Of a stretch of 64,000 nucleotides of DNA, positions 38,901-50,620 are shown piece after piece. The stretch covers positions 1,529,132 through 1,593,131 of the forward strand of contig NW_019091416.1 of assembly GCF_001949145.1 (NCBI RefSeq), read 5' to 3'. A program made the position numbers and the translations under genes. Position 1 is the stretch's first letter, and each line of letters begins with the position of its first letter. The DNA is from Acanthaster planci. Taxonomy: Eukaryota > Echinodermata > Asteroidea > Valvatida > Acanthasteridae. The notes beneath the pieces were generated by a model. It was not told the DNA's origin. It ran no database searches and saw nothing but the letters and a program-made list of their open reading frames with translations.

Positions 38901-41900
38901 AACGATGTTAAAACAAGTCTGGCAATGTGATTGGCTGCTACCACGTTTGGCAGATGAGTCCATTTGCTGTGCACAAACAGTTGGCAGATTCGCCAAGTCA
39001 GGATTTCTGAATTGAACTCATAATACTGAGTGGACACAAGAGGGCGCAAAGCAAGTAACAGCGCATAGTCTCAATATGTATCCATATGTATAAAGAAAGA
39101 CGTCACAGAGAACCCGACTCGAGTCAAGTCCACTACACTGCCGACAGTGTTTACGCCTCGCTTACCAACCAGTGCTAGTAGAGTGAATGTGCCAATCTAA
39201 TTTGCATATTTAATGGGAGAAAGGTCCATTGTTTTGGGAATCAGTCCTTTGGACACCTCTGTTGCCTCAGACAATAATTTGCTGAATCTTGAAGCTCCTC
39301 TTTTTCAAATCTTTGACATTCTTTAAATTATCCCTGCCATCAACACTTTTCACTCCCCCTCCCCACCAAAAAAAAAAAAAGAAAAACGGAACAAAAGCAA
39401 AAATCTACATTGTACCTTAAAAGAAATGCAAATACAGTGCTTCGTTTAGCAAACCTGATATGTCCGGAATTATATCTCAAGATTTTTAATTGCAGAATAC
39501 ATCACAGTTTAACGTTAATCCAACCAAAACTATCTTTTTTTATGCAGCATAAGCTTTATTATTATTCAGAATAGTAAACACCTCAGCACTGGACAGCACT
39601 GTATTTGTTTCTAGAACCCTTCAGAACAGACTACTGAGATTCCTGTACTCCAAGATGAACTCTCACATCATTGCTATAACTCGTCAAATTAGAAATCTGT
39701 GTGCATCAGGTAAATGTCTTGCTTTATTGCAATACACAAGATGCTGGTGATGAATAAAAAACCAAATGCAACTAAAGACAGACCCACAGCCTATTGCAGT
39801 AACAGATGTGCTTTCCTCACCTCTGCCTCGTACTTCTTCTTCTTGATTTCTTCTACCTCGGCCATGATCTTCATGGATTCCTCCACGTCTCCCTTCTCAC
39901 CCAGGGCTTCTGCCTCGGCCAGCTTCTTGCCAATCTCCTCGGCCAGTAGGTGGACGCGGTTGGCCTACCGAGACATTAGGATTGAGATGGGGGAGAGACG
40001 GGTGTTAGACCATAACGCAGGAGCGTGTAGTGTGATCCAGGCGACTCTGGACAAGCCTTGTTGCACCATTAGGGAGCTCCACTACAGCGCTGAATGCAAA
40101 GGCCACACACATTTAAGATTTCTAGCCTCTTAACCCTCCTTTCCATACTTGCATTCTACTTGCAGTTTTGGAGTTTTCATCTGTGACTTATCAAAATCAA
40201 AAAGTCGGAGAGTTTACTCAGAATTTTCAGAGGAGGGTATCAGATATACCTGATGGCTTTGAAGCCAGCTTTTGTCAGACAATGCTTCCTCTTTTTTCTT
40301 TCAGGAAACCATATTTCCTAGGCAACACAAGGACACACTTGTGACGCACTGCTGACTATCATTCTGAGAACCCAGGGAACCCTACGTAGTGTCTGGCATC
40401 GAGGAGGCAAAAGCTATGTCACTCATGTACCGGGAAGGAGCGGTCATTGACACGTAGCATCAGTGCTGTGGTGGCACCCTAAAAAAACACGCCTCTCCTC
40501 GAGCTGCCTGGACCACACACCACAACGGAACACACACACAGGTCAAACACTTCTAGGGGGTGCATCACATTGACTTCTCCCAACTTGGGACTTGAGGGGA
40601 TTCAATACCAGAATCTGAAGATGCAATTATCCTTTAATCCGCTTTGCATATCTGGGTCAAGTGGCCTTTTTGGCTAGTACTGACACCCTGCAGACACGGT
40701 TCTTTGTTTTCCCAAAAGTGGAAAAGGAATTTCACTCTCTAACTGCAACACATATCACAGAAAGCTGCCAAGCGGAAGCCTCTTCATGAATTTTCTTTTT
40801 ATAAAGACATGCAAAATTTCCTGGAAAGACCTTGCTTTCACTGATAAGGAGAACAATCAAAGACGTGAAGGCCAGCTCAGCAGCTTTGCTTAGCAGCTTT
40901 TTAACATTCACTGAAGAGAGTGCTCAGCTATAAAGCAGGACAAGTATAGGAGCAACATCTTTTATATTATACTGGTATGTGGCAGTGAACAGTTCAGCCA
41001 CACATCATCATCATCATCAGGAGAACATTATTTGGTGTTTGGTTTTGGTGTTATTGACTTACAAACTCCTCTTATAATTCCCTCCAATTAAACCCAACGG
41101 CTGCTTAGCAAGAGGGCTGTTGGCATGGGGTGCATCTGTCCAAGGAGAGAATGATTGCAATATTGAGAGTCATGTACGGGAGGCACAGTCAGAAAGTGTT
41201 GGGTGTCGGGAGGGGAAATTTCGGGGAATGGACGGGCTTATACGTCGGCTAAACTCCGAGGCTCAGCGAGCTGCTCTGCTCTGCGCATATCATTAAAATT
41301 TGCACATTCCTTCCAATGAGAAAAGAGGAAAGTGGATGACTCTCAACAGGAACAATGTATGAAAAGATGTAGTGAATGAAGTGAAAATTGACACTGAATT
41401 TCTTTGAAACTATCAACAATCAGTGATCAGTTTATGCGTCTTTCCTGACCGGGTATTATTCCAAAGGTAACATGCTTGAACATGCTCGAAGAACTTTCAA
41501 CATCTATCTTAACATTACAGCCAGGCACGTCATCCATCCTTTCACAAGGCAAAAAAAATCTCTATTCTTTCTTAAAGGAAAAATCCCACCTAAAACAAGT
41601 TTCACTCTTTTGGAACATAGCCGGACAGTGACTTTCTTGATGAATAAACACTTTGCCCATTCCTCATGTAAAGTACGGCAAGTCATTTAAACTGATTGCA
41701 GCCTAAAAATAATGCTAAAAACACACAACTTTGAAAACCAAAAAAATCACTACGCACCTTGGTATTGACTTCTTGGCTGAGAGATTCCTGCGTCTCGGCC
41801 AGCCGTTTCTTGGCTATTTCTGTGCGATGATCACACTCAGCAATGAAGGCACTCAGTTGCTGCATAGCCTACCAAAAAAAAAATCGCAAACTGTTCAAAG

Positions 41901-44900
41901 AAGCGACCCCTTACGACTGAAAATGTAAAAACTACTGTTGAAAGACGTTGGGATTTTTTTTTCTTTTACCTGTGGCCGAAACGTGCGAGCATTTCCCTCA
42001 CAAGAACATAACTTACAAATACCAGATGTTCCATTTTGTTTTGTTACGCAGGACTCATGACAGGCACACGTTCACATCAGCCATCCATGTACACTTGACA
42101 TGTGGAAAGCCACTGTATCCTTGTTTTGCTTTCAGAAGACTACTTACGTCCACGTCATAGCCAAACTCTCTGCGCTGGGAGGCATTTTCGTAGTCGGCAC
42201 GCAGGGCTGGGTCGTGAATCTTGCTGCAAGCACCCAAGTCCATTCTCTGCAACAGAAACAGAGGCGGCCAGAAGTTTAGCGACACTGTTAACTTGAACAT
42301 CTTGGGCTCTGTAAGAAGTATTGAAACTCTGCATCTTGCCGGCACCAAGCCAATGGAACATGTTGGGCTCTGTTCATGTTTTGAAATTCAAACGTGTGCG
42401 ATGTATAACAAACAATTCAAACAATTGTGCGATGCATACCGTGCCTTCCAGAATGTCGTGAGGACAAGCGTTGAGCAGAAACGCACGACAGACCTGCGGG
42501 CTCTCAAAGCTGACATGGTTGATTGCTTCCTCTTCACCTGTCACACACAAACCAAAAGCACCATACATGATACGAGAATTCAGGGACTGGGTTTTGTGCA
42601 AGCTCTGCAGCCGCATATGAATTAACAAAGAAACAAGAAAAAAGAAGGAAGTCTGCTGACAGACAGCTTTGAATGCAACAAATTTTCTGCTTTGAGATGT
42701 GAGTTGATTTGCCGTGGCAAATTCAGGTCTGTGCCAAGGCTCCGGACATAAGTTCTCCTCGATTACCATTAAAAACTTGCTGTCGTTAAAATTTTTTTTT
42801 CCAAGTTGCATAGCCTCTGTTGTCTAGAACAACTGACTTTGGTGTAACGAACTAGTCTCATTAAAAAACAAATTGACAAAAACGTGATTTTTGCACAACG
42901 TACTAAAAATAGACGAGGCCAAACAGGGCTGTTTGGAAATGGTTTTAAGTGTCAAAACTAATTGTTGAAAAGTCACAGCATAGATGTAGCTGTCTGAGTT
43001 GTCACAACTCAAATTAACTCGGCACACTCTGTAATCCACAACACAATATAATTATTATTTAATACACACGGAAAGTGTCGCAAAAGCAGTGGATTTTCAG
43101 GATATTCTCTCGCCGGCTAACGTTACATGTTCTCCTTTGGCAGACCTGGTGCACTGACGATGCCCCCTTTAGCCACCTGGCGTGATAAATTCACAGGGTT
43201 AAAGAAGCTAGAGAGCAGCGCACACTCAGTAAGCTTACCCTCTTACTGGTGCTCCTTCTTGAGGAACTTCTAAAAAATTACTCTAGAGTAAATGGATTTC
43301 CTATTTAGTATCTACCGTCAATGATCCTGAATTGCAACTGAATACCTCATTAAAAGAAAGGCCCAACTCCACCATTTTGGCCCAGGAGACTTAATTGATT
43401 TCCTTTGCAACTTTTTAAAAAATATTTGTTTCTTTCTTTTGAACTAAAAAAAAGTTTTGTTGGAGTTGGGTCCTTCCTTCAAGCTACTCAATTACTATGG
43501 TACATGAATGTTGAATTAATTTTACAAACCCCCCCCCAAAAAACTTCTTCCTCATTACTAAATATGTATGAAAATTACTTTTTCTCTTGTGCATTTTATT
43601 CATTTTGGACACTATTTCAAAAAAGCAAATTTTGTTTTCAAAATTAACCAACGTTATTGGTTCAGGTGTTGATTCTACAGTCTACTTATACTGAATATGG
43701 TCGTGTCGCAGGTTATTCTGGTATAGAGTGTCAACTACAATTGGGGCTTTAGTCAGCATCTGCTGATTGGTCAAAAATTTCCCTCCAATGGAAAAGAGGG
43801 TGTTTGATCAGCTTACTTTTTCAGTATAAACAGGATATGCAAAAAATAAAAAAGTCTATGTCAGTGTTTTAAAAACATGACCACAGCACGCAATGGCTTA
43901 AATCATGGTCTTTATTATACTGGCTCCTGGTCCAAAGGAAATTGAAGCTCTCAAGAAAGATCTCATTGTCTCATTGAGTTACATAAACAAAAGTTCTAGC
44001 GGTAGTTGAGAGACTGCCTCCATAATTCTTTTCCGAATTGAGTGAAGTGAGTTTCCAGCACTGTTTTACATTTCTACTAGATCACTGCAATTTCCAGAGA
44101 TCTTTTACCACTTTCCTTCGTCAGTTCATTTTAAGAGGCTGGCACAAAATTACAAAAATTAAAAGGGTACTTTTTAACACAAGTCATGATGAACATTTCA
44201 AAGAACGAAGGTTGCCAAATTTATTAACACTAGCCCCCAAGGACCATTGAAATAAAATGTAGAATATTGTTCAATTTAGCATGGTAATGGCTACGAACTA
44301 AAATATTTGTGAATCTTTGGTACATGTAAGAGCACTTCCGCTACAAGAATATCCCTCTCACTATTTAAAGCTCAAACCTAAATGTGATTTTTTTCCTTCA
44401 GCTAAAAGATCAAAGGGGAAAGGGTCAATTGTCAATAAATTTTTTTTCAACTAGTACACTGTACGCGAACACTAAAAGGAAGAGTTCAACTTACCAATGT
44501 CCACAGAACAAAGATATTCAGCCAATGAAAGCTAAAATTAAACAAGTTTAGCTGATTTTCCTCCAGCTGCAGACTTTATTTAGTACAAGCATGCAATTCT
44601 CACCAACAAGATCAAGTTTTTTTTGGGTAAAACAGATATGATATGTGCCTGTAGCCATGTGTAAGGCAGCCACTAGCAAATCAATGTTTTTGGGGGGTTG
44701 AGGCACCATCTAACTGCTCAACCCAAACAAGAACACATTTAATATAACGAACAACTCACGGCAACTGCTTGTCGTAAAAGGAAGACACTTTCTTTAGACG
44801 CTGTCAAACATTGTGATCCTACAACAGACGGGCCAAAGAAAGCTGTAAATAAAAGGGTTTAGGTCTGTTTTTTGTCCCAGATATATTCTGTTGTATAAAT

Positions 44901-47900
44901 TAACTGCTTTCAACAATCGACTTCTTTGACTTGTTCAGAAGTTATTTCTAAAAAGATATCAGACAAGCATTATCTTGACAAGGCCGACACTTAGCTTATT
45001 GTCTACATGTCTGCAATGTACAGATTTGTTCTGACACAACAAACACCATGATTAATCATGCATGCCATGATCAGGCTAAGCAACTCAGTCACGGTAGGGA
45101 AACTGCTCGGCTATAGGTCTCTCTCAAATGACGTCGCTTCCTACAGATTGATCACTTTTCATGAAGCGCATTGGTTGGGTCGTATTTTGAGCACATTTGG
45201 ATCAGCAGGCACGGGAGTTTAGAACTTTTTGCGCACCAAGCACACACACACGCCTGATGGTGCTGTATACGCAGTAGCAATTTTCTAACAAAGATGGCCC
45301 CAAAGAGAGAGAGATCTACATGTATTGATCAGTTTGATGCTCAAACACACATCAACCATATGCATAAAAATGCAAAAAAAAAGAGGAAAAACAAAACTGT
45401 TCATGTTTCATGTGTTTGCAATTTGATCACCAGATCATCCGGCAACTTGGTCAATAGCATCATTCATAGCATGCAAGTGCAACTTTTTACTTTAATTTTC
45501 AGGAGTTGCAATTTACTTTCAACAACCAAAGCTGGAATGAGATTTTTTATTTTTGAGCTAGCCTTTTTGTTGCTAGTTCAACAGATAATGTTAAGCAACT
45601 TCTGTTTTCCAACACTCAACAGAAACATCAGTTGGGCAAAATTTGCAAATGGTGTTTTTTTTGTGACAATGGGCACGATGAACAGAGACAATTGTTTAGT
45701 TGTGTCTCAATGCTTTACAGTCAGGTCGCCAAATTTCCACTTCGCCCCTGACCGCTTGGGCCCCAACCACTCCGCCCCATTGTCCTTTTGCCCCAATGCC
45801 ACTTCTCCCATCCCCACTTTGTCCCATTTCTATCCCCCCTATCGCCACTTCGCTCCAATCGAAACTGTTCATGTCTTTTGTTAGTTTTAACCCAGGCAAA
45901 GGTTCCAATGTTGATGATTTGGCTACCCAGCCAAGTTAGAGGTGTCAAGAAATAAACATGATCACAAAAATGATCCTAACTGTTAACACTGTCGATATTA
46001 AGCCTACATGATGCAGCTGAAATGTCTCATACGAAAGGATTAAATACAAGGAAAAAATTAGGCTATTAGCAGAATACCCTGCCACTAAAAATTTATACAC
46101 GTACATGTTAAATCACTAGTTATGCAGGTGTGAGGTGAAAATTCCATGAGATTAGTCTGACAGTGTAGTTTGACCTCGTAGCCAGCTTCTAGGTCATATA
46201 GGTCATTCTCACGGTCGGCATGACATTACTATGAAATTTTAACACAAGGTAAAGAGGCAAATTTACTCTCTGTGTTATTCCATAATATACAGAAGTTCCC
46301 GGATGTCTGTCCATGAGAATGTCGGTTAAGCTAATCTACTCCCAGGATTGTTAGGCACTCTCTGGGTGCTACCCCCCCCCAGAACTGTGGGGTCAGATGT
46401 CCACCCTGCCTCCATGAACCCCACAGAAAACAAGCCTTTTTCACCATAGCCTCTACATGATGCTTAACAGGGCAAGAACAGAGATTTTGTGATGGTTGTA
46501 TACCCAAAGAAATGCTACTCCATTCCCCCCCCCAAGAGTTCTACGTATGGTAGCTTACACACCTTCGTACTTTGTACCAAGAAACATTGGGCCAAAACCA
46601 AGCCGAATTTCCAAAAAAAATGCAAATGAGCACACCACAGCAGTGTCCCCAAAAAGCGTTATTTTTGGCAAATTCAGACCTTTTACTACGATTTTACCTC
46701 TCTTCAACATTTTTACATTGGGCTGCACCCTTTCGTGTGTCCGCACTGGTTCCTGTCCCGTCCTCCTAATGTAATAGGGACACCAACCAGTCCAATAATG
46801 CAACCTCATTTCCTTGGGTACCATCTTGCCTTGTAATGTTTGTTTCCCGTAAGGAATGCGCACACGACCCAGAGAGTCAAGGTTGCCAATGAGGTGATGC
46901 ATGCATTGTACGTCATTGGACTGGTCACCACCTTTACTATATACAGTGGAACGCCACTATAACGAACAAGATGGGGCCCACGCTAAATGTTCGGTACAGC
47001 GGTCGTTCGATATAGCAAATTTAACTGCCGAACGTTTAGTTGCCATGTTGAATAGTGCCCTCTCTTGTCTAACCAAAGTGCACCCTCTTATGATGACTTG
47101 GCTCACTGTTTTCGTGATGTTTTGCCATTGCATTCAAGTTTAAGGTTTCTAGAAATGTATCTGTTAATTATTTTTGTTTTTAATTTAAACTGGAGTCAAA
47201 AAATTGATATCAAGTTTATCCTACAAGTCGTGAAACTACCGCTAAGGATCGATCTCTGATGCATGCTGTGGCGAATTTCGGTTGATTTGTGTATCAGCGG
47301 CACCCTCTTTAGACTATTGTTAATGCAATGCCACCGTGCATGTACGTGCGGTTTTCTTCCACACCTGATCATGTGGAGTCGCAAAACCAGTGTCTATTCA
47401 ATACCGTTGACAACTAGTGGCTTTCCCTTCTAATCCTTGGGGAAATAATGGCCACTTGTCACTTTCCAACAAAAAAAAAACACTGACTGTTTTGTCATGT
47501 TGACGTTTGGGAATTAAAAACGGCAACTGAATAGTGTTCGGTAGGTTCTGTGCACAAATTATTGGGAGCCAAGGACGATGTTCGGTACAGCCGAATGTTC
47601 GGCATAGCGGTGTTCCACTGTATGTTCGGAGGACAAGGCTAGGACAAGAATCTGTCTTCTGTTTAACGGACATGTACCGCAGTATGTTGCCAAATGTGCA
47701 GATCGTTTGTTGAAGCGAGGCAAGATCCTACGTAAAAGATCTGAATTTTGCAAAAATAGCAGGTGGACAGTTCAAAAAACCATTGAGGCCACACGTTAAT
47801 GAGAATTTTTTTTTACCATGGACGGCTTTTGGGGGCGAGATTTGACTGAAAAAGTGCGGTTTTAGGGAAGAGTTCCATGTACGGATGCCAGCAATTATCC

Positions 47901-49461
47901 CTATAGTGACCTATTGGTCATCAGAAAGCAAAAACGTCCAGAAAAGTTCAATTTAGGAGGGAAAAAAATAAGTCATTTGTAGAAATTTTCAGACCAGTCT
48001 CATAAGGTTTGTGCACAGGGTGTCGAGTGGTGTTCGTTAGGCAAAGTTCCATATACAGACACTAGTAATTATTCCCTACAGTGACCTATTAGCCATCAGA
48101 AAGCAAAAACATGTCCAGAAAAGTTCAATTTAGGGGGAAAAGAAACAAAGTCGTTTACTGAGAAAACACCAATTTTTCTGACCAGTCTCATAGGGTTTGT
48201 GCACAGGGTATCAAGTGGCATCCATACATGGAAGTCTTTCTATGGAAGCCTGTACATGGAACTCTTTCTTTCCCAGTTTTAGACAGAGTAAACAGGCACA
48301 TTCAGAATCACAAACCTGAAAGTAAGGCTAACCTTGCTGGGTGGTGGGTGGGGTACTGGCCTAGCATGCCTTGGCGGCCTATTCTGCAATCTGGCAATAA
48401 ACCTTTTCGACGTTCCCAGTGCATTATGGTTTGGATGTCAAACATGAAATGCATTTTATGCACACCCTATGGGAGAGGTGTACCTGCAAACCGTTAATCT
48501 GTTTCCATTTTATTTTATATTCCAGTTAAAGCCATCCCCTTCTGACAGCGTTGAATTATTGATTTGGGGCAAAGATATTCACAAACTTCAAAGTTTAACG
48601 CTTGACAGAAAAGGAAAATTCGGAGAATCCTTTTGAATAAAACCACTCTTTGTTATGGACCATGCTTTGACTAAGATAGTGAATATCAATGCTTGAGTAC
48701 TGTCCAATCAAAATTATGACTTGTAGCTCATTCAAACCGCATTGACCAGTCACGTTTATTTTCAGCCTGTAGAGTGACTGGTGCCCTTAAAAAAATACAA
48801 TTTGGAGTTATCCCAATTATTTCTTCAACTTCAAGATTACAAACATTTGAAAACTTATTTTGAAAATGTTTCTTGTATAATCTGATAACATACATGCCTC
48901 TATGAGTTGATGCGCAGATACATGAAAAACATTTAGTAGAAAATTGTAGACCTAAATTGATTTCTGACTGGTTTACTTCCCCCATAGGGTTGTGTATAAA
49001 CGCATTGCTTTTTTGTCATCCAAACCCATAATGCACTGCAAACGTCGAAAAGGTTAAGGCCTCCTTAGGCCAGGTCTGTTGGTAGGCCTATTGTTTATTG
49101 AGCTGCAGCCTTTTTGTAGGCCTAAACATGGTAAAGACTCTTACTATTTTAGCTCTGAAATCTGTCGGTGTAACTAATTAAAGTTTCCAAACACAAGCAC
49201 GGCTGGGGTGAAAAGGCCAAGGTGGCGGTGGGGCGGTGTGCGGACAGGGCGATGTGGGGATGGGACGACGCGGTAGGGACGAAGTGGAAACGAGGTGAAC
49301 TAGTGAATATGATGAAGTGACCGCGAAGGCGACATCGCGACACCCGCCGCCTCAATTAGATAACCTAATTCAATTCACCCAGACAGTCCTGTTTACTCAC
49401 CATTTCTGCTTGTTCCCATAAGCTCGTCGAGCATTTTACGCATCTGCTCTTGAGCAGACAT
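35471..49461 (-). CDS. LUC7L: LUC7-like U1 snRNP splicing factor, nine exons
   Basis: Nuclear protein of the U1 snRNP that helps select 5' splice sites. Joining 49461-49401, 42537-42440, 42246-42148, 41868-41758, 39964-39821, 38128-37952, 37660-37542, 36437-36330 and 35903-35471 gives exactly 1350 nt, 449 aa plus TGA. It opens with MSAQEQMRKMLDELMGTSRN, typical of LUC7L/LUC7L2 and unlike LUC7L3. Zinc finger 1 uses Cys37, Cys45, Cys60 and His64. A charged coiled-coil stretch spans about 90-185. Zinc finger 2 uses Cys191, Cys194, His210 and His216. Residues 231-270 are Arg/Glu-rich, about 270-400 is an RS/RD domain, and the tail is acidic, ending ETSDSP. It is somewhat longer than human LUC7L (371 aa), through the RS region. 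It lies convergent to the globin and divergent from FAM234. Confidence 0.97.
36330..36437 (-). CDS. LUC7L: LUC7L exon 8 (RS domain)
   Basis: Acceptor CATCACAG|AA, donor GTAG|GTGAGT, phase 2 at both ends. Encodes alternating Arg-Ser, for example RRSRSRSRSRSRTTRQ. Confidence 0.93.
36928..37399. repeat. 22-23 bp minisatellite around an assembly gap
   Basis: Units of CACAATCCCTACGACACCCC plus TA or CTA repeat on both sides of a 219-bp run of N (37076-37294). The array lies in LUC7L intron 7. The gap is almost certainly more of the same array, so its true length is unknown. Confidence 0.95.
37542..37660 (-). CDS. LUC7L: LUC7L exon 7 (Arg/Glu-rich linker)
   Basis: Acceptor CCAAAACAG|AC, donor CGCAG|GTCAGA. 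Encodes TRVAEKKEAYEAER and then a highly charged helix (ERLEREREREKERRER) linking zinc finger 2 to the RS domain. Confidence 0.93.
37952..38128 (-). CDS. LUC7L: LUC7L exon 6 (second zinc finger)
   Basis: Acceptor CCCTGCAG|GA, donor GCGA|GTGAGT. Encodes NSMPASTYQQQKLRVCEVC through DHFGGKLHLGFIEIREKL, the C2H2-type finger that is the most conserved block of LUC7 proteins. Confidence 0.97.
38129..39820 (-). other. LUC7L intron 5 (1.7 kb)
   Basis: No gene or recognisable repeat family. Short poly-A near 39366-39380 only. Confidence 0.6.
39821..39964 (-). CDS. LUC7L: LUC7L exon 5 (coiled coil)
   Basis: Acceptor CTCGGTAG|GC, donor GCAGAG|GTGAGG. Encodes 48 residues including AEEIGKKLAEAEALGEKG and DVEESMKIMAEVEEIKKKK, matching the LUC7 coiled-coil segment. 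Confidence 0.95.
39965..41757 (-). other. LUC7L intron 4 (1.8 kb)
   Basis: No gene recognised. Contains a short (ATC)n run near 41005-41020. Confidence 0.6.
41758..41868 (-). CDS. LUC7L: LUC7L exon 4
   Basis: Acceptor TTGGTAG|GC, donor CCAAG|GTGCGT. Encodes AMQQLSAFIAECDHRTEIAK and KRLAETQESLSQEV, the conserved helix between the fingers. Confidence 0.96.
42148..42246 (-). CDS. LUC7L: LUC7L exon 3 (end of first zinc finger)
   Basis: Acceptor TGTTGCAG|AG, donor GTGGAC|GTAAGT. Encodes RMDLGACSKIHDPALRADYE, supplying Cys60 and His64 of zinc finger 1. Confidence 0.96.
42440..42537 (-). CDS. LUC7L: LUC7L exon 2 (start of first zinc finger)
   Basis: Acceptor GTGTGACAG|GT, donor GGCACG|GTATGC. Encodes ESPQVCRAFLLNACPHDILE with Cys37 and Cys45 of the first finger. 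Confidence 0.95.
45720..45870. repeat. degenerate CACTTCGCCCC minisatellite (plus orientation)
   Basis: About ten imperfect copies of a 10-12 bp unit resembling CCACTTCGCCCC/CCCATCGCCACTT. The related array at 49197-49345 runs on the other strand. Confidence 0.6.
46944..47620. mobile_element. pogo/Tigger-like non-autonomous DNA transposon
   Basis: Terminal inverted repeats of at least 24 nt (CAGTGGAACGCCACTATAAC and inverted CAGTGGAACACCGCTATGCC) are flanked on both sides by TA, the target duplicated by Tc1/mariner-class elements. Subterminal TGTTCGGTACAGC occurs near both ends. There is no transposase frame, so it is a MITE-like deletion derivative of 677 bp. Confidence 0.75.
47871..48220. 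repeat. 174-bp tandem duplication (two copies)
   Basis: Copy 1 starts AGTTCCATGTACGGA at 47871 and copy 2 AGTTCCATATACAGA at 48045. Both contain GTGACCTATT, ATCAGAAAGCAAAAAC, CCAGAAAAGTTCAATTTAGG, GACCAGTCTCATA and TTTGTGCACAGGGT. Copies differ by substitutions and small indels. Confidence 0.85.
48401..49054. mobile_element. PIF/Harbinger-like MITE with long TIRs
   Basis: Arms of about 75 nt begin ACCTTTTCGACGTT and carry GTGCATTATGG(G)TTTGGATG and CCCTATGGG in inverted orientation at each end. The 654-bp element is flanked by a TAA target duplication (48398-48400 and 49055-49057), as expected for Harbinger-type TWA targets. No transposase frame is present. Confidence 0.72.
49197..49345. repeat. 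degenerate minisatellite (inverse orientation)
   Basis: Imperfect 10-12 bp units such as GGGACGAAGTGG and GGCGATGTGGGG, the reverse complement of the unit at 45720-45870. Confidence 0.55.
49401..49461 (-). CDS. LUC7L: LUC7L exon 1 (start codon)
   Basis: ATG at 49461-49459 in a strong context (CCACCATGT). Encodes MSAQEQMRKMLDELMGTSRN plus one base, ending at AAATG|GTGAGT. The N-terminus matches the LUC7L/LUC7L2 family start. Confidence 0.96.
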
Positions 49462-49557
49462 GGTGGTTTGGGTTGCGATGAACAGTCAAACAAATCGTGC
49501 AAAATTCTCTTGCCTAAAAACGACTTCGCCACGAAAACCTAAAACCTATCGTGTGTG

Positions 49558-49565
49558 TGACGTCA
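49558..49565. promoter_or_regulatory. palindromic CRE in LUC7L promoter
   Basis: TGACGTCA lies 97 bp before the LUC7L start codon. This full CREB/ATF site is common in promoters of housekeeping genes. No TATA box is evident, which fits such a promoter. Confidence 0.5.
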
Positions 49566-49969
49566 TAGAAAACATTATGGGCTAGGGTACACACGTCCAA
49601 GCATGGTCCCCGAACGCTACGTTAATCTGTAATGTTAGTTGTGGTGAAAATTCTACCAACATTACGTTTTTATGTAGCGGATAAAGATTTAGCTAAAGGT
49701 TTACCACGGTTGGTTCGATCTAAGTGACAAAAAATTCTCGTTTTAGATAATTTCATGTGTGCTACATGCTAGTAATCATGGACGCATGCTAGTAATTGCG
49801 TGTTGATTGTAACTGGTTTCACATCTCATCCTCGTTGTAAAATGATGTCTTATGCTGTGCGCATGGTACCAGTCTTTCCTGGGGAACCACTCCGTTAAAA
49901 AGCTGTATTACTTTTGCATATCAGTCACTAATCCATGGTATTTGCCGTGGCCCAGTCTCCTTGTCTTTA

Positions 49970-50008
49970 AAAAATCCCACCCTTGCGTAGTAAAGGTGGG
50001 ATTTTTAA
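49970..50008. repeat. short perfect hairpin
   Basis: AAAAATCCCACC and GGTGGGATTTTT flank a loop of about 12 nt. It is read as a small inverted repeat without assigned function. Confidence 0.5.
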
Positions 50009-50207
50009 ATTAAATTAAATTACATGTAATTATTTTCAGGAGATGCGATTGTTCGAAATAAAATCTTTCGTAAGCCTCTATGTAAGAAAATGTTATTCCT
50101 TCACGCTATATACGCGATGAACGTGTGACGTGAGACCAATCGTTGTCTAATGACAACGCTTCAAAATTGAGCCTGTACCAAGGTACAGTCCACCATATTT
50201 CTCCATG

Positions 50208-50620
50208 AGTCCACTAATACAAGCCCCATTGAAAACAACGTAAAATCAGCACTGTTCGGGGCTCAATAACATGTATACCAACATCCCTGAGATTTCGGAA
50301 ACACAAATGAAATTATTGTCTGGTCCCTAATCTTTCAATTTCTTTTCATTTTTTGGTGGGTTAACCAATTACATTTTTAATTAATCCCACAAAACAAAAT
50401 CACCCCCCGAAAAGTGCTTTGTCCGATTGTCGCCATTTTTCAAGTGGCAACCCTAAACTTTCTGGGGCACTTAGGGACTATTTTTCAACCGTAGTTTTTA
50501 GCCTTTCTGCTCTCATATGAAAGCTCAAAGACCCAGGGATTTCATCCTTGCAACGATTTACACAATCTCACCATTTTTGGGGCAAACCAAGCTCCTTTTT
50601 TCAAAAGATACTGCGGGGCT
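50208..50620 (+). repeat. 412-bp interspersed repeat, copy 2
   Basis: Same orientation as copy 1 at 32602-33012 and collinear throughout, with scattered substitutions and small indels. No terminal inverted repeats or coding capacity were found. Confidence 0.85.

Larger units (their letters stand above)
42538..49400 (-). other. LUC7L intron 1 (6.9 kb)
   Basis: No coding exon is recognised. It is crowded with repeats: two degenerate minisatellites on opposite strands (45720-45870 and 49197-49345), a pogo-like TIR element (46944-47620), a 174-bp tandem duplication (47871-48220) and a Harbinger-like TIR element (48401-49054). Confidence 0.75.

Noticed and set aside
45294-45884. 196-codon plus-strand frame
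   Set aside because: Its end is the translated minisatellite and the rest is low-complexity intron sequence without family similarity.
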